DNA of 64,000 nt from an uncultured Clostridia bacterium (GTDB lineage: Bacteria > Bacillota > Clostridia > Christensenellales > Borkfalkiaceae). Below are positions 1 to 8,969 of the stretch, piece by piece; within the stretch, counting starts at the first letter, position 1; each line of letters starts with the position of its first letter. The translations under genes and the position numbers were made by a program. The stretch covers positions 1 to 64,000 of the forward strand of contig CANQSR010000007.1 of NCBI GenBank assembly GCA_947626575.1, written 5' to 3'. A model generated the notes under the pieces. It saw nothing but the letters and a program-made list of their open reading frames with translations. It made no database searches and was not told the origin of the DNA.

Positions 1-43
1 TGCGGGGGTAGCCGGCACCATACACCGGATGGTGTCAAAATCA

Positions 44-66
44 AACCCCCATTTGAAATGGGGGTT
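44..66. repeat. Perfect hairpin, possible insertion-sequence end
   Basis: AACCCCCATTT and AAATGGGGGTT form a perfect 11-bp stem around a single G. A second small inverted repeat (CACCAT...ATGGTG) lies just upstream. Hairpins of this kind occur at the ends of IS200/IS605-type elements, so this could be the right end of an element whose genes lie before base 1. No transposase is visible in the window, so this is a weak inference; an ordinary terminator or a repeat is equally possible. Confidence 0.3.
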
Positions 67-157
67 GCTGACTTCTGAGCCGTAGCGGCTTGACTTTCAT
101 CGAATTGCTCATCCGCGAAGAATCCTATTGCGACCAAGTGTTGTGTGAACGGATTTC

Positions 158-493
158 ATAATGTGACCCTTCGGCAAGCTCAGGGTGACGGATTTACGCC
201 CCACTCCCTAAATCCCTCTCCCCAAGGAGAGGGTGACTCTTGCGTCATTCCGTCCGCGCGAGACTTTATTCGTCATTTCGTTTTGTTCGTCATTTCGAAC
301 GAAGTGAGAAATCTCAAAGAAGTGCGAAACCTCAAAGCGAGATTCCTCGGCGTTGCCTCGGAATGACGTGTGGGGCGAAACCCCTCAGTCTCGCTAACGC
401 TCGCCAGCTCCCCTCATAGGGGCGCCGAGAAAACTCCTTGCTGTCCCTTTTAGGGAAAGTGGACGCGAGCAGGGCGAGCGGCCGAAAGGGTTT
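158..493. repeat. Intergenic repeat mosaic, copy A
   Basis: This gene-free stretch is built from blocks that recur at 62711-63186. Positions 158-189 match 63109-63140 without a difference, and the following block (about 195-230, with CCCTCTCCCC) is nearly the same there. Positions 406-426 (CTCCCCTCATAGGGGCGCC core) recur at 62787-62807. Positions 441-462 (CTGTCCCTTTTAGGG core) recur near 62712-62733. Block order differs between the copies. No open frame here resembles a protein. The pattern fits dispersed REP-like elements, not a gene remnant. Confidence 0.7.
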
Positions 494-550
494 CTGCGCG
501 ATATCCTGTTGCCGTGCGTAAATTTTCCCCGCCTTACGCAATCTTGTTTT

Positions 551-1351
551 ATGAAACAGAAATTCCGCGCGGCATGGGAAAAGGTGAAAAATGCCTACCG
601 CATCCTCGTCGCGCACAAATATACCACGGTCGCGGGTACGCTCGTCTTTTTTCTCGTCATCTCCGTCGTGCCGTTCTTCTTTTGGCTCACGCTGCTCTTC
701 GGCAATCTCCCCGCGGCGGGCGTGGAACTCGCCGATTTGGAGATCTTCGGCTGGGCAAAGGAAACACTCGTATTCCTCCGTGACAGCGCCGCCGAGGCCT
801 CCAAGGGCGCGGGGATCTTCCTTTTGGCGACGACCCTGTGGTCGGCCACGGGATTTTTCTACCACCTGCGCAGGAGCGGCGAGATCCTCTATGGGTGCGA
901 CCGCCACCGCGGCTGGAAGGTGCGCCTCTCCGCCCTCGCCGTCACCCTCGCCGTCCTCATCTTCTTCGCGGCGGCGGGGCTACTGATTTTCGCGGGCGTC
1001 GTCGGCGTACGCTTCCTGCCGGCGTGGGTGGGGTATCCCGCGCTCTTTTTGCTCCTCGCCGTCCTCGGATTTTTCGCGGCATGGATCTTGAACGCCTATG
1101 TATGCCCTTACCGCGTGCGCCCCTCGGACACGGTATGGGGCAGCGCGCTCACGGCGGCGCTCTGGCTCGCGGCCGCCGCCGTCTTTTCCGTCTATCTCAA
1201 ATTTTCCTCGGCGGAAAAATTATACGGCGCGCTCTCCGTCGTCATCGCCGCCCTGCTCTTTCTCTATTGGATGATGACCTGCCTCACGGCGGGCATCATT
1301 TATAACCGCCACCGCCTCGGAAACCGAAAACCTTCGGCGCGTACGTTCTGA
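551..1351 (+). CDS. YihY/BrkB family (UPF0761) inner-membrane protein
   Basis: This is a polytopic membrane protein of about 266 residues with roughly six hydrophobic segments: about 27-48, 85-105, 122-150, 160-185, 195-215 and 225-250. The layout, with a basic HRGWKVRL stretch before the third segment and a YGALSVVIAALLFLY stretch near the end, is that of the YihY/BrkB family, once mis-called ribonuclease BN. Its biochemical role is not settled. I chose the ATG at 551; an upstream in-frame TTG at 509 would add 14 residues that do not look like family sequence. No clear ribosome-binding site is visible. It follows the repeat mosaic and is separated from the next gene by about 200 bases, so it is probably monocistronic. 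Confidence 0.8.
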   Translation: MKQKFRAAWEKVKNAYRILVAHKYTTVAGTLVFFLVISVVPFFFWLTLLFGNLPAAGVELADLEIFGWAKETLVFLRDSAAEASKGAGIFLLATTLWSATGFFYHLRRSGEILYGCDRHRGWKVRLSALAVTLAVLIFFAAAGLLIFAGVVGVRFLPAWVGYPALFLLLAVLGFFAAWILNAYVCPYRVRPSDTVWGSALTAALWLAAAAVFSVYLKFSSAEKLYGALSVVIAALLFLYWMMTCLTAGIIYNRHRLGNRKPSARTF

Positions 1352-1479
1352 CGGGAAATCATTCACTCATTTGGATACTTTTAGGGCGGCTTTCGGACAC
1401 GGTTGCCGCATTTTTAAGAAAATTAACCCAAGTTGACAAAAAAAATTTCGAATTTCCGAAAAATTTTTCGAGAAAAATA

Positions 1480-1508
1480 TTTACTTTTATGCGTGTTTGG
1501 TGTAGAAT
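1480..1508 (+). promoter_or_regulatory. Candidate promoter of the acidic repeat-protein gene
   Basis: TTTACT (1480-1485) and TAGAAT (1503-1508) are 17 bp apart in an AT-rich stretch, just upstream of the gene at 1549, whose ribosome-binding site is GAGGTG at 1540. A consensus TTGACA at 1433 has no matching -10 box at the right distance. Confidence 0.5.
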
Positions 1509-1548
1509 AGAAAACGAGAAAAAATAGCTTTAAGCTGTGAGGTGAAAA

Positions 1549-4365
1549 ATGTCCAACAACAAAAGTAATGAAGAATTGAACCGCGAGCTGCTTTCCGGCG
1601 GATTTGCCGTATTGAGCAAACAGCAAAAGGCCAGCGAACAGGAAATCAAGAAGTCGATCGGAGACGGAACGGAATCCGTCCTGAACGAGTTCAAATATCT
1701 CTATGAGTATCTCTCACAGCAGAACGAGGCGTCCGCCAAGCCCGAAGAGGCCAAGCCCGAAGCGGCTTCCGATAACGGGGCTTTGGCAGAGGCCATCAAC
1801 CAATATACGAATGAGATGACCTCCTACCTCGAAGGCAAGATCGCCGAGCAGATGGAAGCGCTCAAAGGCGAACTTTTGAAGTCCATCTCCGCCGTCGGCT
1901 CCTTCGACCCCACCATGATGGAGGCGCGCATCTCCAAGCGCATGGAGCTTCAAATAGAGCGCGCCGTCGAGAGCGTGGAGGACATCGAGGACCGTCTCGT
2001 CGAAAGCACCGATAACAACGATTCCAAGATCGATGAAAAGCTCAAAGCGCTCAAAGACGAATTGCTTGCCGCGATCGGGGAAAGAGACGGGGGAGACGTC
2101 GTTCTCAAATCCGATCTGAATGATTTCCGCGAAGAACTCTTCGCCGTTCTCGACGAAGGCTTCCTTGCGATCCAAAACCGCCTCGACGCGCTCCATACGG
2201 AGGAAGTGACCGAGGAGACGGCCGAAGAAAAGCCCGCGGCAGATCTCGATTACGATCTGCTCGCCGAGAAGGTTGCCGCCCTCATCCCCGCGGGGACCGA
2301 CCCCGAAGAGATCATCGACGGCGTTATCCGTTCTCTGCCCCAGAGCTTGGATCCCGACGAGCTTGCCGAGAAGGTCGCAAATGCCGTCCGCGACGCCGTG
2401 GATCCCGACGAGATCGCAGAAAAGGTCGCGTCGCTCGTTCCCGCTCCCGATGAGGACGTCATCGCCCAGACCGTTCTCACGTCGTTGCCCGTCATCGATT
2501 ACGACCTCGTCGCCGAGACGGTGGCGCGCGCATTCGAACAGGAGTTCGATCTGACCGTGGAAGAGAAGGGCGTGGACGCCATCGCAGAGAAAGTGGTCGC
2601 CAAGCTCGACGAGAAGTGGGAAGCCGAGGACGCCGCTTACGAAGAAGAGGACGAGGAGGAACCCGAAGGCGAGGACGTCTGCGAGATCATCGCGGCCCGC
2701 GTCGCCGAACTCATCGAAGAGAAGCGCAAGGCCGAAGAGGGCGAGGAAGAACCCAAGCCCGCGGAGGTCGTCGTCGATTACGAAGCGCTCGCGGAGAAGG
2801 TCGCCGAACTCGTCGAGGCAAAGCGCAGGCTCTCCGAGGAAGAGGAGGCCGTGAGGCTTGCCGAGGAGGCCGCCGCACATCCCGTTCCCGAAAAGGAGGA
2901 GGTCGATTACGACTTCCTTGCCGAGAAGGTCGCCGAAAACCTTGCAAAGCGTTGCGAGGCGTGCGAGGCAGAGGAACAGCCCGTTGCGATCGACTATGAC
3001 GAACTCGCAGGAAAGGTGATCGCCACCATCGAAGAACACTGCGCGGCATGCAAGGAAGCCGAAGAGGCGCCCGATTACGACGCGCTCGCGGAGAAAGTCG
3101 CCGAACTCGTCGAGGCAAAGCGCAAGGAAGCCGAAGAGGAAGCCGCGCGCATCGCCGCCGAGAAGGCGGAAGAGGAGCGCAGGGCCGCCGAAGAGGAGGC
3201 CGCGAGAAAGGCCGCCGAAGAGGCAGAGGCCGCCGCGCTTGAAAAGAGAGTGAACGAACTCGTCGAGGAGCGCGTAAACGCCATCCTCGAAGAGCAGAGA
3301 AAGGCCGCCGAGGAAGCGGAAGCGGCAAGGAAGGCCGCCGAAGAGGACGAGGCCGCCAAGAGGGAAGCCGAAGAAGAGGCCGCCCGCATCGCCGCCGAGG
3401 AAGAAGCCGCGCGCCGCGCCGCCGAGGACGAGGAGACCATCCGTCTGCTGGAAGAGGCCCTCAAATCCGCCGAAGAGGCCGTAAGGGCCGCTGAGGAAGC
3501 CCGCATCGCCGCCGAAGAGGCCGCGAAGAGGGCGGAAGAGGAAGCGGCAAGAGCCGAAGAGTCGGCCGCGGAACCTGCCCCCGTCGAGGAAGAGCCTGTT
3601 CCCGTCGAAGAGGAACCCGCTCCCGTCGAGGAAGAACCCGCGCCCGTAGAAGAGGAACCTGCTCCCGCCGAAGAGCCCGCGCCTGTGGAAGAGGAACCCG
3701 CTCCCGTTGAGGAAGAGCCCGCTCCCGTCGAAGAGGAACCCGCTCCCGTAGAAGAGGAGCCTGCTCCCGCCGAGGAACCCGCGCCCGAAGTCACCGAAGA
3801 GCTTGCCGTTGCAGATGCGGCCGCCGCGCCCGCCGAAGAGCCGGCCGCGGAACCCGTCGCCGAGGCTGAGATGACGACCCGCTACAAGAGGAGCTTCACG
3901 GCGAAGATCATCGAGAGCGAAGAAGTGATCAAGGAATATTACAGCTCGCTCAAAAACGCCTTCCTCTCCTATACGAACGTAACATCCCAGCTCAATTGGT
4001 CCAACGACCGCTTTGCCTACAACAACGATACGATCGCCAAGATCGGTGTCCGCGGCAAGACGCTGTGCGTGTACCTTGCGCTCAATCCCGAAGAGTTCCC
4101 CGAAACGGTCTATCACCAGAAGTTTGCGGGCGATACCAAGATGTATGAGCGCACGCCTCTCATGATGAAGGTCAAGAGCAACGTCGGTCTCAAACGTACG
4201 CTCCGCCTCATGGAACTTCTCATGGAGCGTCTCGGTACGGTGAAGGCCGAAGAGGCCGAAACTGTGGACTATGCGGCGCAGTACGCCTACCGCAGTGAAG
4301 AACAGCTTCTCGCCGAAGGCCTCATCAAGACGGCGGTCGTTGAGAAGTCCGACCTTGACTTCTGA
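1549..4365 (+). CDS. Long acidic repeat/coiled-coil protein with conserved C-terminal domain
   Basis: The protein has 938 residues with no signal peptide or membrane segment, so it is probably cytoplasmic. Residues 1-230 are acidic and helical. From about 233 a module with the core DYDxLAEKVA recurs (near 233, 407, 452, 480 and 508). Residues about 520-670 are an E/A/R-rich coiled coil, and 676-750 are tandem PAPVEEE-type repeats. From about 775 a compact domain begins (MTTRYKRSFTAKII), including GVRGKTLCVYLAL. I recognise similar C-terminal domains from uncharacterised Clostridia proteins, but no function is known to me. A structural or scaffold role is only a guess. It has its own promoter and is followed by a terminator at 4393. 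The GAGGTG site upstream supports this ATG. Confidence 0.75.
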   Translation: MSNNKSNEELNRELLSGGFAVLSKQQKASEQEIKKSIGDGTESVLNEFKYLYEYLSQQNEASAKPEEAKPEAASDNGALAEAINQYTNEMTSYLEGKIAEQMEALKGELLKSISAVGSFDPTMMEARISKRMELQIERAVESVEDIEDRLVESTDNNDSKIDEKLKALKDELLAAIGERDGGDVVLKSDLNDFREELFAVLDEGFLAIQNRLDALHTEEVTEETAEEKPAADLDYDLLAEKVAALIPAGTDPEEIIDGVIRSLPQSLDPDELAEKVANAVRDAVDPDEIAEKVASLVPAPDEDVIAQTVLTSLPVIDYDLVAETVARAFEQEFDLTVEEKGVDAIAEKVVAKLDEKWEAEDAAYEEEDEEEPEGEDVCEIIAARVAELIEEKRKAEEGEEEPKPAEVVVDYEALAEKVAELVEAKRRLSEEEEAVRLAEEAAAHPVPEKEEVDYDFLAEKVAENLAKRCEACEAEEQPVAIDYDELAGKVIATIEEHCAACKEAEEAPDYDALAEKVAELVEAKRKEAEEEAARIAAEKAEEERRAAEEEAARKAAEEAEAAALEKRVNELVEERVNAILEEQRKAAEEAEAARKAAEEDEAAKREAEEEAARIAAEEEAARRAAEDEETIRLLEEALKSAEEAVRAAEEARIAAEEAAKRAEEEAARAEESAAEPAPVEEEPVPVEEEPAPVEEEPAPVEEEPAPAEEPAPVEEEPAPVEEEPAPVEEEPAPVEEEPAPAEEPAPEVTEELAVADAAAAPAEEPAAEPVAEAEMTTRYKRSFTAKIIESEEVIKEYYSSLKNAFLSYTNVTSQLNWSNDRFAYNNDTIAKIGVRGKTLCVYLALNPEEFPETVYHQKFAGDTKMYERTPLMMKVKSNVGLKRTLRLMELLMERLGTVKAEEAETVDYAAQYAYRSEEQLLAEGLIKTAVVEKSDLDF

Positions 4366-4392
4366 GGAATTCGCACACATTCGACAAAAACG

Positions 4393-4420
4393 CGGAGAGC
4401 TTAGGCTCTCCCGTTTTGTT
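4393..4420 (+). terminator. Rho-independent terminator
   Basis: GGAGAGC and GCTCTCC pair around a short loop and are followed by CGTTTTGTTT. It ends the acidic repeat-protein gene. The RNase J gene starts 46 bases further on. Confidence 0.7.
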
Positions 4421-4465
4421 TGATACCCATTGCTACATAATTGTGACCCAACGGAGGATTTCAGA

Positions 4466-6460
4466 TTGAAAACAAGACCCCAAGGCAAGGCCTCGAAGGA
4501 GAGTATCGAGCTTGCCATCCTGAACGGAATCGAAGCATACCGCCGCGAACAGGAGACGGCGGGGACCAAGCGCACGGCGGAAAAAACGCGCAAGGGCGGG
4601 GCTTCGCATCCCGTCTCCGCCGAAAAGCGCACGGCCTCCAAGAAGGGCGGCGCACAGAAACATCCCGCACCTGCGGGAGCAGGAAAGCGTATGGAGAAGC
4701 GTCCCGCACCCGCCGCGGCCCGTGAAAAGCGTTTGGAGCGTCCCGCATCCGCGGGAGAAAAGCACGCGTTGAGACCCGCCGCGCCGCGCGGCAAGCGCAC
4801 CAAGAAGCCCGTCAAGATCTTGTTCTTCGGCGGCGTGGGCGAGATCGGCAAGAACATGACGGCCATCGAGTACGGCAATGATATCATCGTCATCGACGCG
4901 GGCATCATTTTTCCCACCGAGGATATGCCGGGCATCGACCTCGTTTTCCCGGAGATCACCTATCTCACCGCCAACAAGCACAAGATCCGCGGCGTATTTT
5001 TGACGCACGGCCACGAGGACCACATCGGCGGCGTACCCTATCTCATGAAGGAGATCGACCCCGCAACGCCCGTCTACGGCACCAAGCTCACCCTTGCGCT
5101 CGCGGATAACAAGCTCCGCGAACACCGCATGAATTTCGTCAAACTCATCACGGTGGAACCCAAGGATAAGATACGGGCGGGCGCGTTTACGGTCAACATC
5201 GTCAACGTCAACCATTCCATCGCGGGCGCCACCGCGCTCGCCGTGGAAACGCCTTACGGCATCATCTTTCACAGCGGGGATTTCAAGATCGACCTGACGC
5301 CCGTCGCGGGCAAGCCCATCGACCTCGAAGAGATCGCCGAATACGGGAGAAGGGGCGTGCTGCTCTATCTCGGAGAATCCACCAACATCGAACGCCCCGG
5401 ATTTACGATGAGCGAGAAGGTCGTGGGGACCACGCTCGCGCACCTCTTTGCCGAACATGCCGACCGGCGCATCGTGATCGCCACGTTCGCCTCCAATGTT
5501 CACCGCCTGCAACAGATCATCGACATCGCGGCAAAATACCGCCGCAAAGTCGCCCTCTCCGGGCGGAGCATGTTGGGCGTCGTGGAGGCGGCGGCGAAGA
5601 TCGGGGAGATCACCATCCCCGAAGGCATCCTCGTGGACGTGGAAAAGACAAAAAACTACTTCGACCGCGAGATCGTCATCGTCTCGACGGGGTCGCAGGG
5701 GGAACCCATGTCCGCGCTCACCCGCATGGCTTCGGGCGAATTCAACAAAGTCAACATCGGCGCGAACGATACCGTCATCATTTCGGCGAGTCCCATCCCC
5801 GGCAACGAGCGCATGATCTACCGCGTCATCAACAACCTCATGAAGCGGGGCGCGGAAGTGGTCTATGAGAGCCTCGAAAAGATCCACGTCTCCGGACACG
5901 CCTGTCAGGAGGAACACAAGCTCATGCACACGCTCCTCCGCCCCAAGTTCTTCATCCCCGTCCACGGGGAATACAGGCACCTCCGCCGCCACGTCCTGTT
6001 GGCGCAGGAACTCGGTATGCAGCCTTCTTGCACGTTTATCCCTGAGATCGGCAATTGCGTCGAGGTGACGGACGAGGGCCTGCGGCAGGGACCCAACTTC
6101 CCCGCGGGCGCGCGCCTCATCGACGGCAGCGGCTTCGAGGATATGGGGACGAGCGAGGTCATGAAGGACCGTCTGCGCATGTCAAGCGACGGCGTATTCG
6201 TCGTTGCGCTCACGCTTTTGGGCGGCAGGATCGTCGGCGAACCCGCCGTGGAATGCCGCGGGTTCGTGTTTGCGGATGAGCGCGAAGAGCAGGAGGCCAT
6301 CCGCGAGCTGAAAGCGGCGGCTGCGCGGGCCGTGGAGAACCTTCCCGCGCCGAGCGGGCGCGGGGAGATCGAGGGCGCAGTCCGCCGTACGCTCAAAAAC
6401 TATCTCTTTAAGAGTACCAAACAATCGCCCATGATCATTCCGGTCGTCTCCGAACTGTAA
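4466..6460 (+). CDS. rnj: Ribonuclease J
   Basis: This is a metallo-beta-lactamase/beta-CASP ribonuclease that acts in mRNA turnover and 5' exonuclease processing. The metal motif HGHEDHIG is at residues 181-188. Other family landmarks are FFGGVGEIGKNM at the domain start, HSGDFKID, STGSQGEP, SGHA and PVHGEYRHL near the end. With the TTG start at 4466 the protein has 664 residues; GGAGG lies eight bases upstream, which favours this over the in-frame TTG at 4430. It is longer than usual because of a basic, low-complexity N-terminal extension of about 110 residues rich in K, R, A and P, which may bind RNA. The closely following gene at 6475 may be cotranscribed. Confidence 0.93.
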   Translation: MKTRPQGKASKESIELAILNGIEAYRREQETAGTKRTAEKTRKGGASHPVSAEKRTASKKGGAQKHPAPAGAGKRMEKRPAPAAAREKRLERPASAGEKHALRPAAPRGKRTKKPVKILFFGGVGEIGKNMTAIEYGNDIIVIDAGIIFPTEDMPGIDLVFPEITYLTANKHKIRGVFLTHGHEDHIGGVPYLMKEIDPATPVYGTKLTLALADNKLREHRMNFVKLITVEPKDKIRAGAFTVNIVNVNHSIAGATALAVETPYGIIFHSGDFKIDLTPVAGKPIDLEEIAEYGRRGVLLYLGESTNIERPGFTMSEKVVGTTLAHLFAEHADRRIVIATFASNVHRLQQIIDIAAKYRRKVALSGRSMLGVVEAAAKIGEITIPEGILVDVEKTKNYFDREIVIVSTGSQGEPMSALTRMASGEFNKVNIGANDTVIISASPIPGNERMIYRVINNLMKRGAEVVYESLEKIHVSGHACQEEHKLMHTLLRPKFFIPVHGEYRHLRRHVLLAQELGMQPSCTFIPEIGNCVEVTDEGLRQGPNFPAGARLIDGSGFEDMGTSEVMKDRLRMSSDGVFVVALTLLGGRIVGEPAVECRGFVFADEREEQEAIRELKAAAARAVENLPAPSGRGEIEGAVRRTLKNYLFKSTKQSPMIIPVVSEL

Positions 6461-6474
6461 TAGGGAGGTCGCTT

Positions 6475-7095
6475 ATGAAAAAGAACTGCATTCTCGCCTG
6501 CGTTCTGATGAGTATCTTGGCACTCGCGTTTGCGGCGGCAAGCATCGTCTTGTTCATCTTCGGGCAATATGCCCCCGGCGGCGCCGCCATCGCCATGTTC
6601 CTCATCAGCCTGTGGGTGTTTGCGGGCTATGTCTACCGTGAAAACGTGCGTGAACGCTTCATCGGGCGCTACCGTGTCCGCGATTACCTCGGCGCAAAGA
6701 GCATCTTAGACCGCGCGTCGCGCAACCATCTTCTCTATCCCTTTATGCGCATCGCGCTCAACCAGATGTATCTGCGCATCGAGCTGTGTCTCGACGACAT
6801 CCCCGCGGCCGTACACTATGCCGAAAGCCTGCGCCGCTTGGGCGGGGACGGGTGGAAATATAAGACCGCCTATTGGTTCACGCTGTTCCACCTCGATTGG
6901 GCGGATATTGCGGCGGCGCACAGCGAATACGAGGCCTTCCGCGCGGCCTGTGCGCAGGCGGAGATCTACCGCGGCCAGCTCGACGTCCTCTCCGCCATCT
7001 TTGCGCACATCGACGGCCACGGCGGCCCGCTCCCTGAGAGCGTGAAGAACGCCGATTATCCCATTCTGCACCGCATCGTGCGGAGATATTGCTGA
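6475..7095 (+). CDS. Small membrane-anchored protein of unknown function
   Basis: The protein has 206 residues. Two adjacent hydrophobic segments (about 7-28 and 33-52) form an N-terminal hairpin anchor. The remaining 150 residues are soluble and helical with many aromatic residues, somewhat like a TPR-type helical repeat, though no clear repeat register can be fixed by eye. The start is supported by GGGAGG nine bases before the ATG. Its stop overlaps the ATG of the TrmR-like methyltransferase by one base, so the two are translationally coupled and belong to one operon (6475-8851). I do not recognise the family. Confidence 0.7.
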   Translation: MKKNCILACVLMSILALAFAAASIVLFIFGQYAPGGAAIAMFLISLWVFAGYVYRENVRERFIGRYRVRDYLGAKSILDRASRNHLLYPFMRIALNQMYLRIELCLDDIPAAVHYAESLRRLGGDGWKYKTAYWFTLFHLDWADIAAAHSEYEAFRAACAQAEIYRGQLDVLSAIFAHIDGHGGPLPESVKNADYPILHRIVRRYC

Positions 7096-7649
7096 TGCGG
7101 GGGTCGGAACCCACCCCCGTCCGCGACCCCGCCTGTTGCCCGCAGACCAGGGCGTTGCTTCTCGAAACGGCGCGGTCGCTGCACATCCGCCGCTATCTTG
7201 AAATCGGCGCGGGGGAAGGGGGTACGGCAGAAGCCGTATTCAAGGCCACGGGCGCGGAGATCGTGGCCATCGAGAAGGACCCCGTCCGCGCGGTCCATGC
7301 CCGCGAACGCTTTGAAAAGGGCGGCGTAAAGGGGCGTCTCTATGAGGGGGATGCGGGGGAGATCCTGCCCCTTCTCGGCGGGACGTTCGGCGTCATCTTC
7401 CTCGACGGCCCCAAGGCGCAGTACCGGAAGTATTTCCCCGATTGCAAGCGGCTGTTGGAGACGGGCGGCGTGCTGTTTTCCGACGACGTTCTCCTCTATG
7501 GCTGGGTGCGGGGCGAACCGCCGAAAAAGCGGCGCATGCTGGTCGAACATATCCGCGAATATCTCAGCCTTTTGGAGGCCGATCCCGGCTTTTCCACACA
7601 GTACTTCGAATACGGCGAGGGCCTCGCCGTCAGTAAAAAACTCAGATGA
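7095..7649 (+). CDS. trmR: SAM-dependent O-methyltransferase, TrmR-like
   Basis: A class I methyltransferase of 184 residues. The SAM-binding loop is EIGAGEGG (about residues 37-44), the acidic strand-2 end is AIEKD, and the strand-4 motif is IFLDGPKAQY. This matches the small O-methyltransferase family that includes TrmR (YrrM), which methylates 5-hydroxyuridine at the tRNA wobble position to 5-methoxyuridine. In Bacillus subtilis yrrM sits beside the U32-family genes yrrN and yrrO that make the hydroxyuridine. Here too a U32 gene follows nine bases downstream, which supports the assignment. I chose the ATG at 7095, which overlaps the previous stop; a TTG six bases upstream is possible. Confidence 0.75.
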   Translation: MRGSEPTPVRDPACCPQTRALLLETARSLHIRRYLEIGAGEGGTAEAVFKATGAEIVAIEKDPVRAVHARERFEKGGVKGRLYEGDAGEILPLLGGTFGVIFLDGPKAQYRKYFPDCKRLLETGGVLFSDDVLLYGWVRGEPPKKRRMLVEHIREYLSLLEADPGFSTQYFEYGEGLAVSKKLR

Positions 7650-7657
7650 GGTCAAGC

Positions 7658-8851
7658 ATGGAAAAACCCGAATTGCTCGCTCCGGCGGGCAATTTTAAGA
7701 AATTGAAACTTGCGTTCTACTTCGGCGCGGACGCCGTCTACCTCGGCGGCCGCGATTTTTCTTTGCGCAGTTTTGCCGATAACTTCACCGATGCGGAGCT
7801 GGAAGAGGGCATTGCCTATGCCCATGCCCGCAACAAGAAGGTGTATGTTGCCGCCAACATCTTTGCGCGCAACGCCGATCTCGCGGCGTTGGAGCGGCAT
7901 CTCCGCTTTCTGGAAGAGGCGGGGGCGGACGGCGTACTCGTCTCCGATCCGGGCGTGTTCCGCCTTGCGAAAAGAGTTGCGCCCCGCCTTCCCCTGCACA
8001 TCTCCACGCAGGCCAACACGCTGAATGCGGAGGCGGCGGCAATGTGGTATGAACTCGGCGCAAAGCGCGTCGTCCTCGCGCGCGAGGTGACGCCCTCCGA
8101 GATCGCCCGGATCAAAGCGGCCGTCCCCGGCCTCGAACTCGAAGCCTTTGTCCACGGTGCCATGTGCATTTCGTATAGCGGCAGATGCTACCTCTCCGAT
8201 TACCTCGACGGCCGCAGTTCCAACCGCGGGGCATGCGTGCAGGCCTGCCGCTATGCCTATGAGATCCGCGCCAAGGAGGGAAAGAGCGGCTGGCTCCCTG
8301 TCGAGACGGACAGCCGCGGCACCTATCTTCTCAACAGCAAGGACCTCAATCTGGCGGGAAGCCTTGGGGAACTTGCGGAGGCGGGCGTCTGTTCCTTCAA
8401 GATCGAGGGGCGCATGAAGAGCGAATATTATCTCGCCACGGTGGTCAACGCCTACCGCCGCATCCTCGACGGCGGCGATGCGGCGGCCCTCTCCGCCGAA
8501 CTCGAAACGTTGACGCACAGGGAATATATGACGGATACGGGCGCGGGCATGGTCACCTCCCCCGCGGGTTCGCAGAAAGCGGGAACGTGCGATTTCATTG
8601 CCGTCGTCCTCGGAAGCGATGGGGGAAGGGTGCGCGCCGAGATGCGCACGCGCTTCAAAGCGGGGGACCTTCTCGAAGTGCTTTCCCCCGATGAAAATTT
8701 CAAAAAAGAGGTCCTTGTTTCGGACATGGTAGGCCCCGACGGCGTCAAGACGGACGATGCAAAGCTCGTGCAGGGCATCTATACCTTCCCCTGCGCCTAT
8801 GCACTTCGGGAGGGGGATATCCTCCGCCGCCGCAGAAAGACTGCCCAATAG
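7658..8851 (+). CDS. trhP: U32-family tRNA hydroxylation protein, TrhP-like
   Basis: The protein has 397 residues with the U32 signature at about 165-185: EAFVHGAMCISYSGRCYLS, followed by the cysteines of RGACVQACRYAYEI. Proteins of this family were first annotated as collagenase-like peptidases, but TrhP/YegQ members take part in prephenate-dependent 5-hydroxylation of uridine 34 in tRNA. The adjacent TrmR-like gene fits that role, as the two would act in sequence to give 5-methoxyuridine. GAGG six bases upstream supports the ATG at 7658 over the in-frame ATG at 7646. It is the last gene of the operon that starts at 6475. Confidence 0.82.
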   Translation: MEKPELLAPAGNFKKLKLAFYFGADAVYLGGRDFSLRSFADNFTDAELEEGIAYAHARNKKVYVAANIFARNADLAALERHLRFLEEAGADGVLVSDPGVFRLAKRVAPRLPLHISTQANTLNAEAAAMWYELGAKRVVLAREVTPSEIARIKAAVPGLELEAFVHGAMCISYSGRCYLSDYLDGRSSNRGACVQACRYAYEIRAKEGKSGWLPVETDSRGTYLLNSKDLNLAGSLGELAEAGVCSFKIEGRMKSEYYLATVVNAYRRILDGGDAAALSAELETLTHREYMTDTGAGMVTSPAGSQKAGTCDFIAVVLGSDGGRVRAEMRTRFKAGDLLEVLSPDENFKKEVLVSDMVGPDGVKTDDAKLVQGIYTFPCAYALREGDILRRRRKTAQ

Positions 8852-8893
8852 GGCGGAAACATTTGTTTTTTCGGACAATTTCATGCAAAACGC

Positions 8894-8923
8894 GTGACAA
8901 AGCCTCCGTTTCCCTGTTATAAT
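8894..8923 (+). promoter_or_regulatory. SigA-type promoter of the Na/Pi cotransporter gene
   Basis: GTGACA (8894-8899) and a perfect TATAAT (8918-8923) are separated by 18 bp. The expected transcription start, near 8930, lies after an in-frame ATG at 8922, which therefore cannot be the start codon and points to the ATG at 8970. Confidence 0.75.
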
Positions 8924-8969
8924 GGGGACAGGGTCACGAGAGGGCCAAAACAAAGGGTCGGACGAACAT

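Noticed and set aside
145..366. Short open frame in the left repeat mosaic
   Set aside because: It consists of the dispersed repeat blocks and has no protein-like character.
1433..1438. Consensus TTGACA as the -35 box of the repeat-protein gene
   Set aside because: No -10 box lies 16-19 bases downstream; TTTACT and TAGAAT closer to the gene fit better.
3574..3790. Regular repeats that could suggest a CRISPR array
   Set aside because: The period is that of PAPVEEE codons within one open frame, with no unique spacers between repeats.
4380..4386. A second TTCGACA (0A-box complement) before rnj
   Set aside because: Seven-base matches are expected several times in 64 kb, and the site is not near a promoter I can define.
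1714..4959. Very long minus-strand open frame opposite the acidic repeat protein
   Set aside because: It arises from the GC-rich, repetitive codons of the real gene, spans two + strand genes and their terminator, and looks like low-complexity translation.
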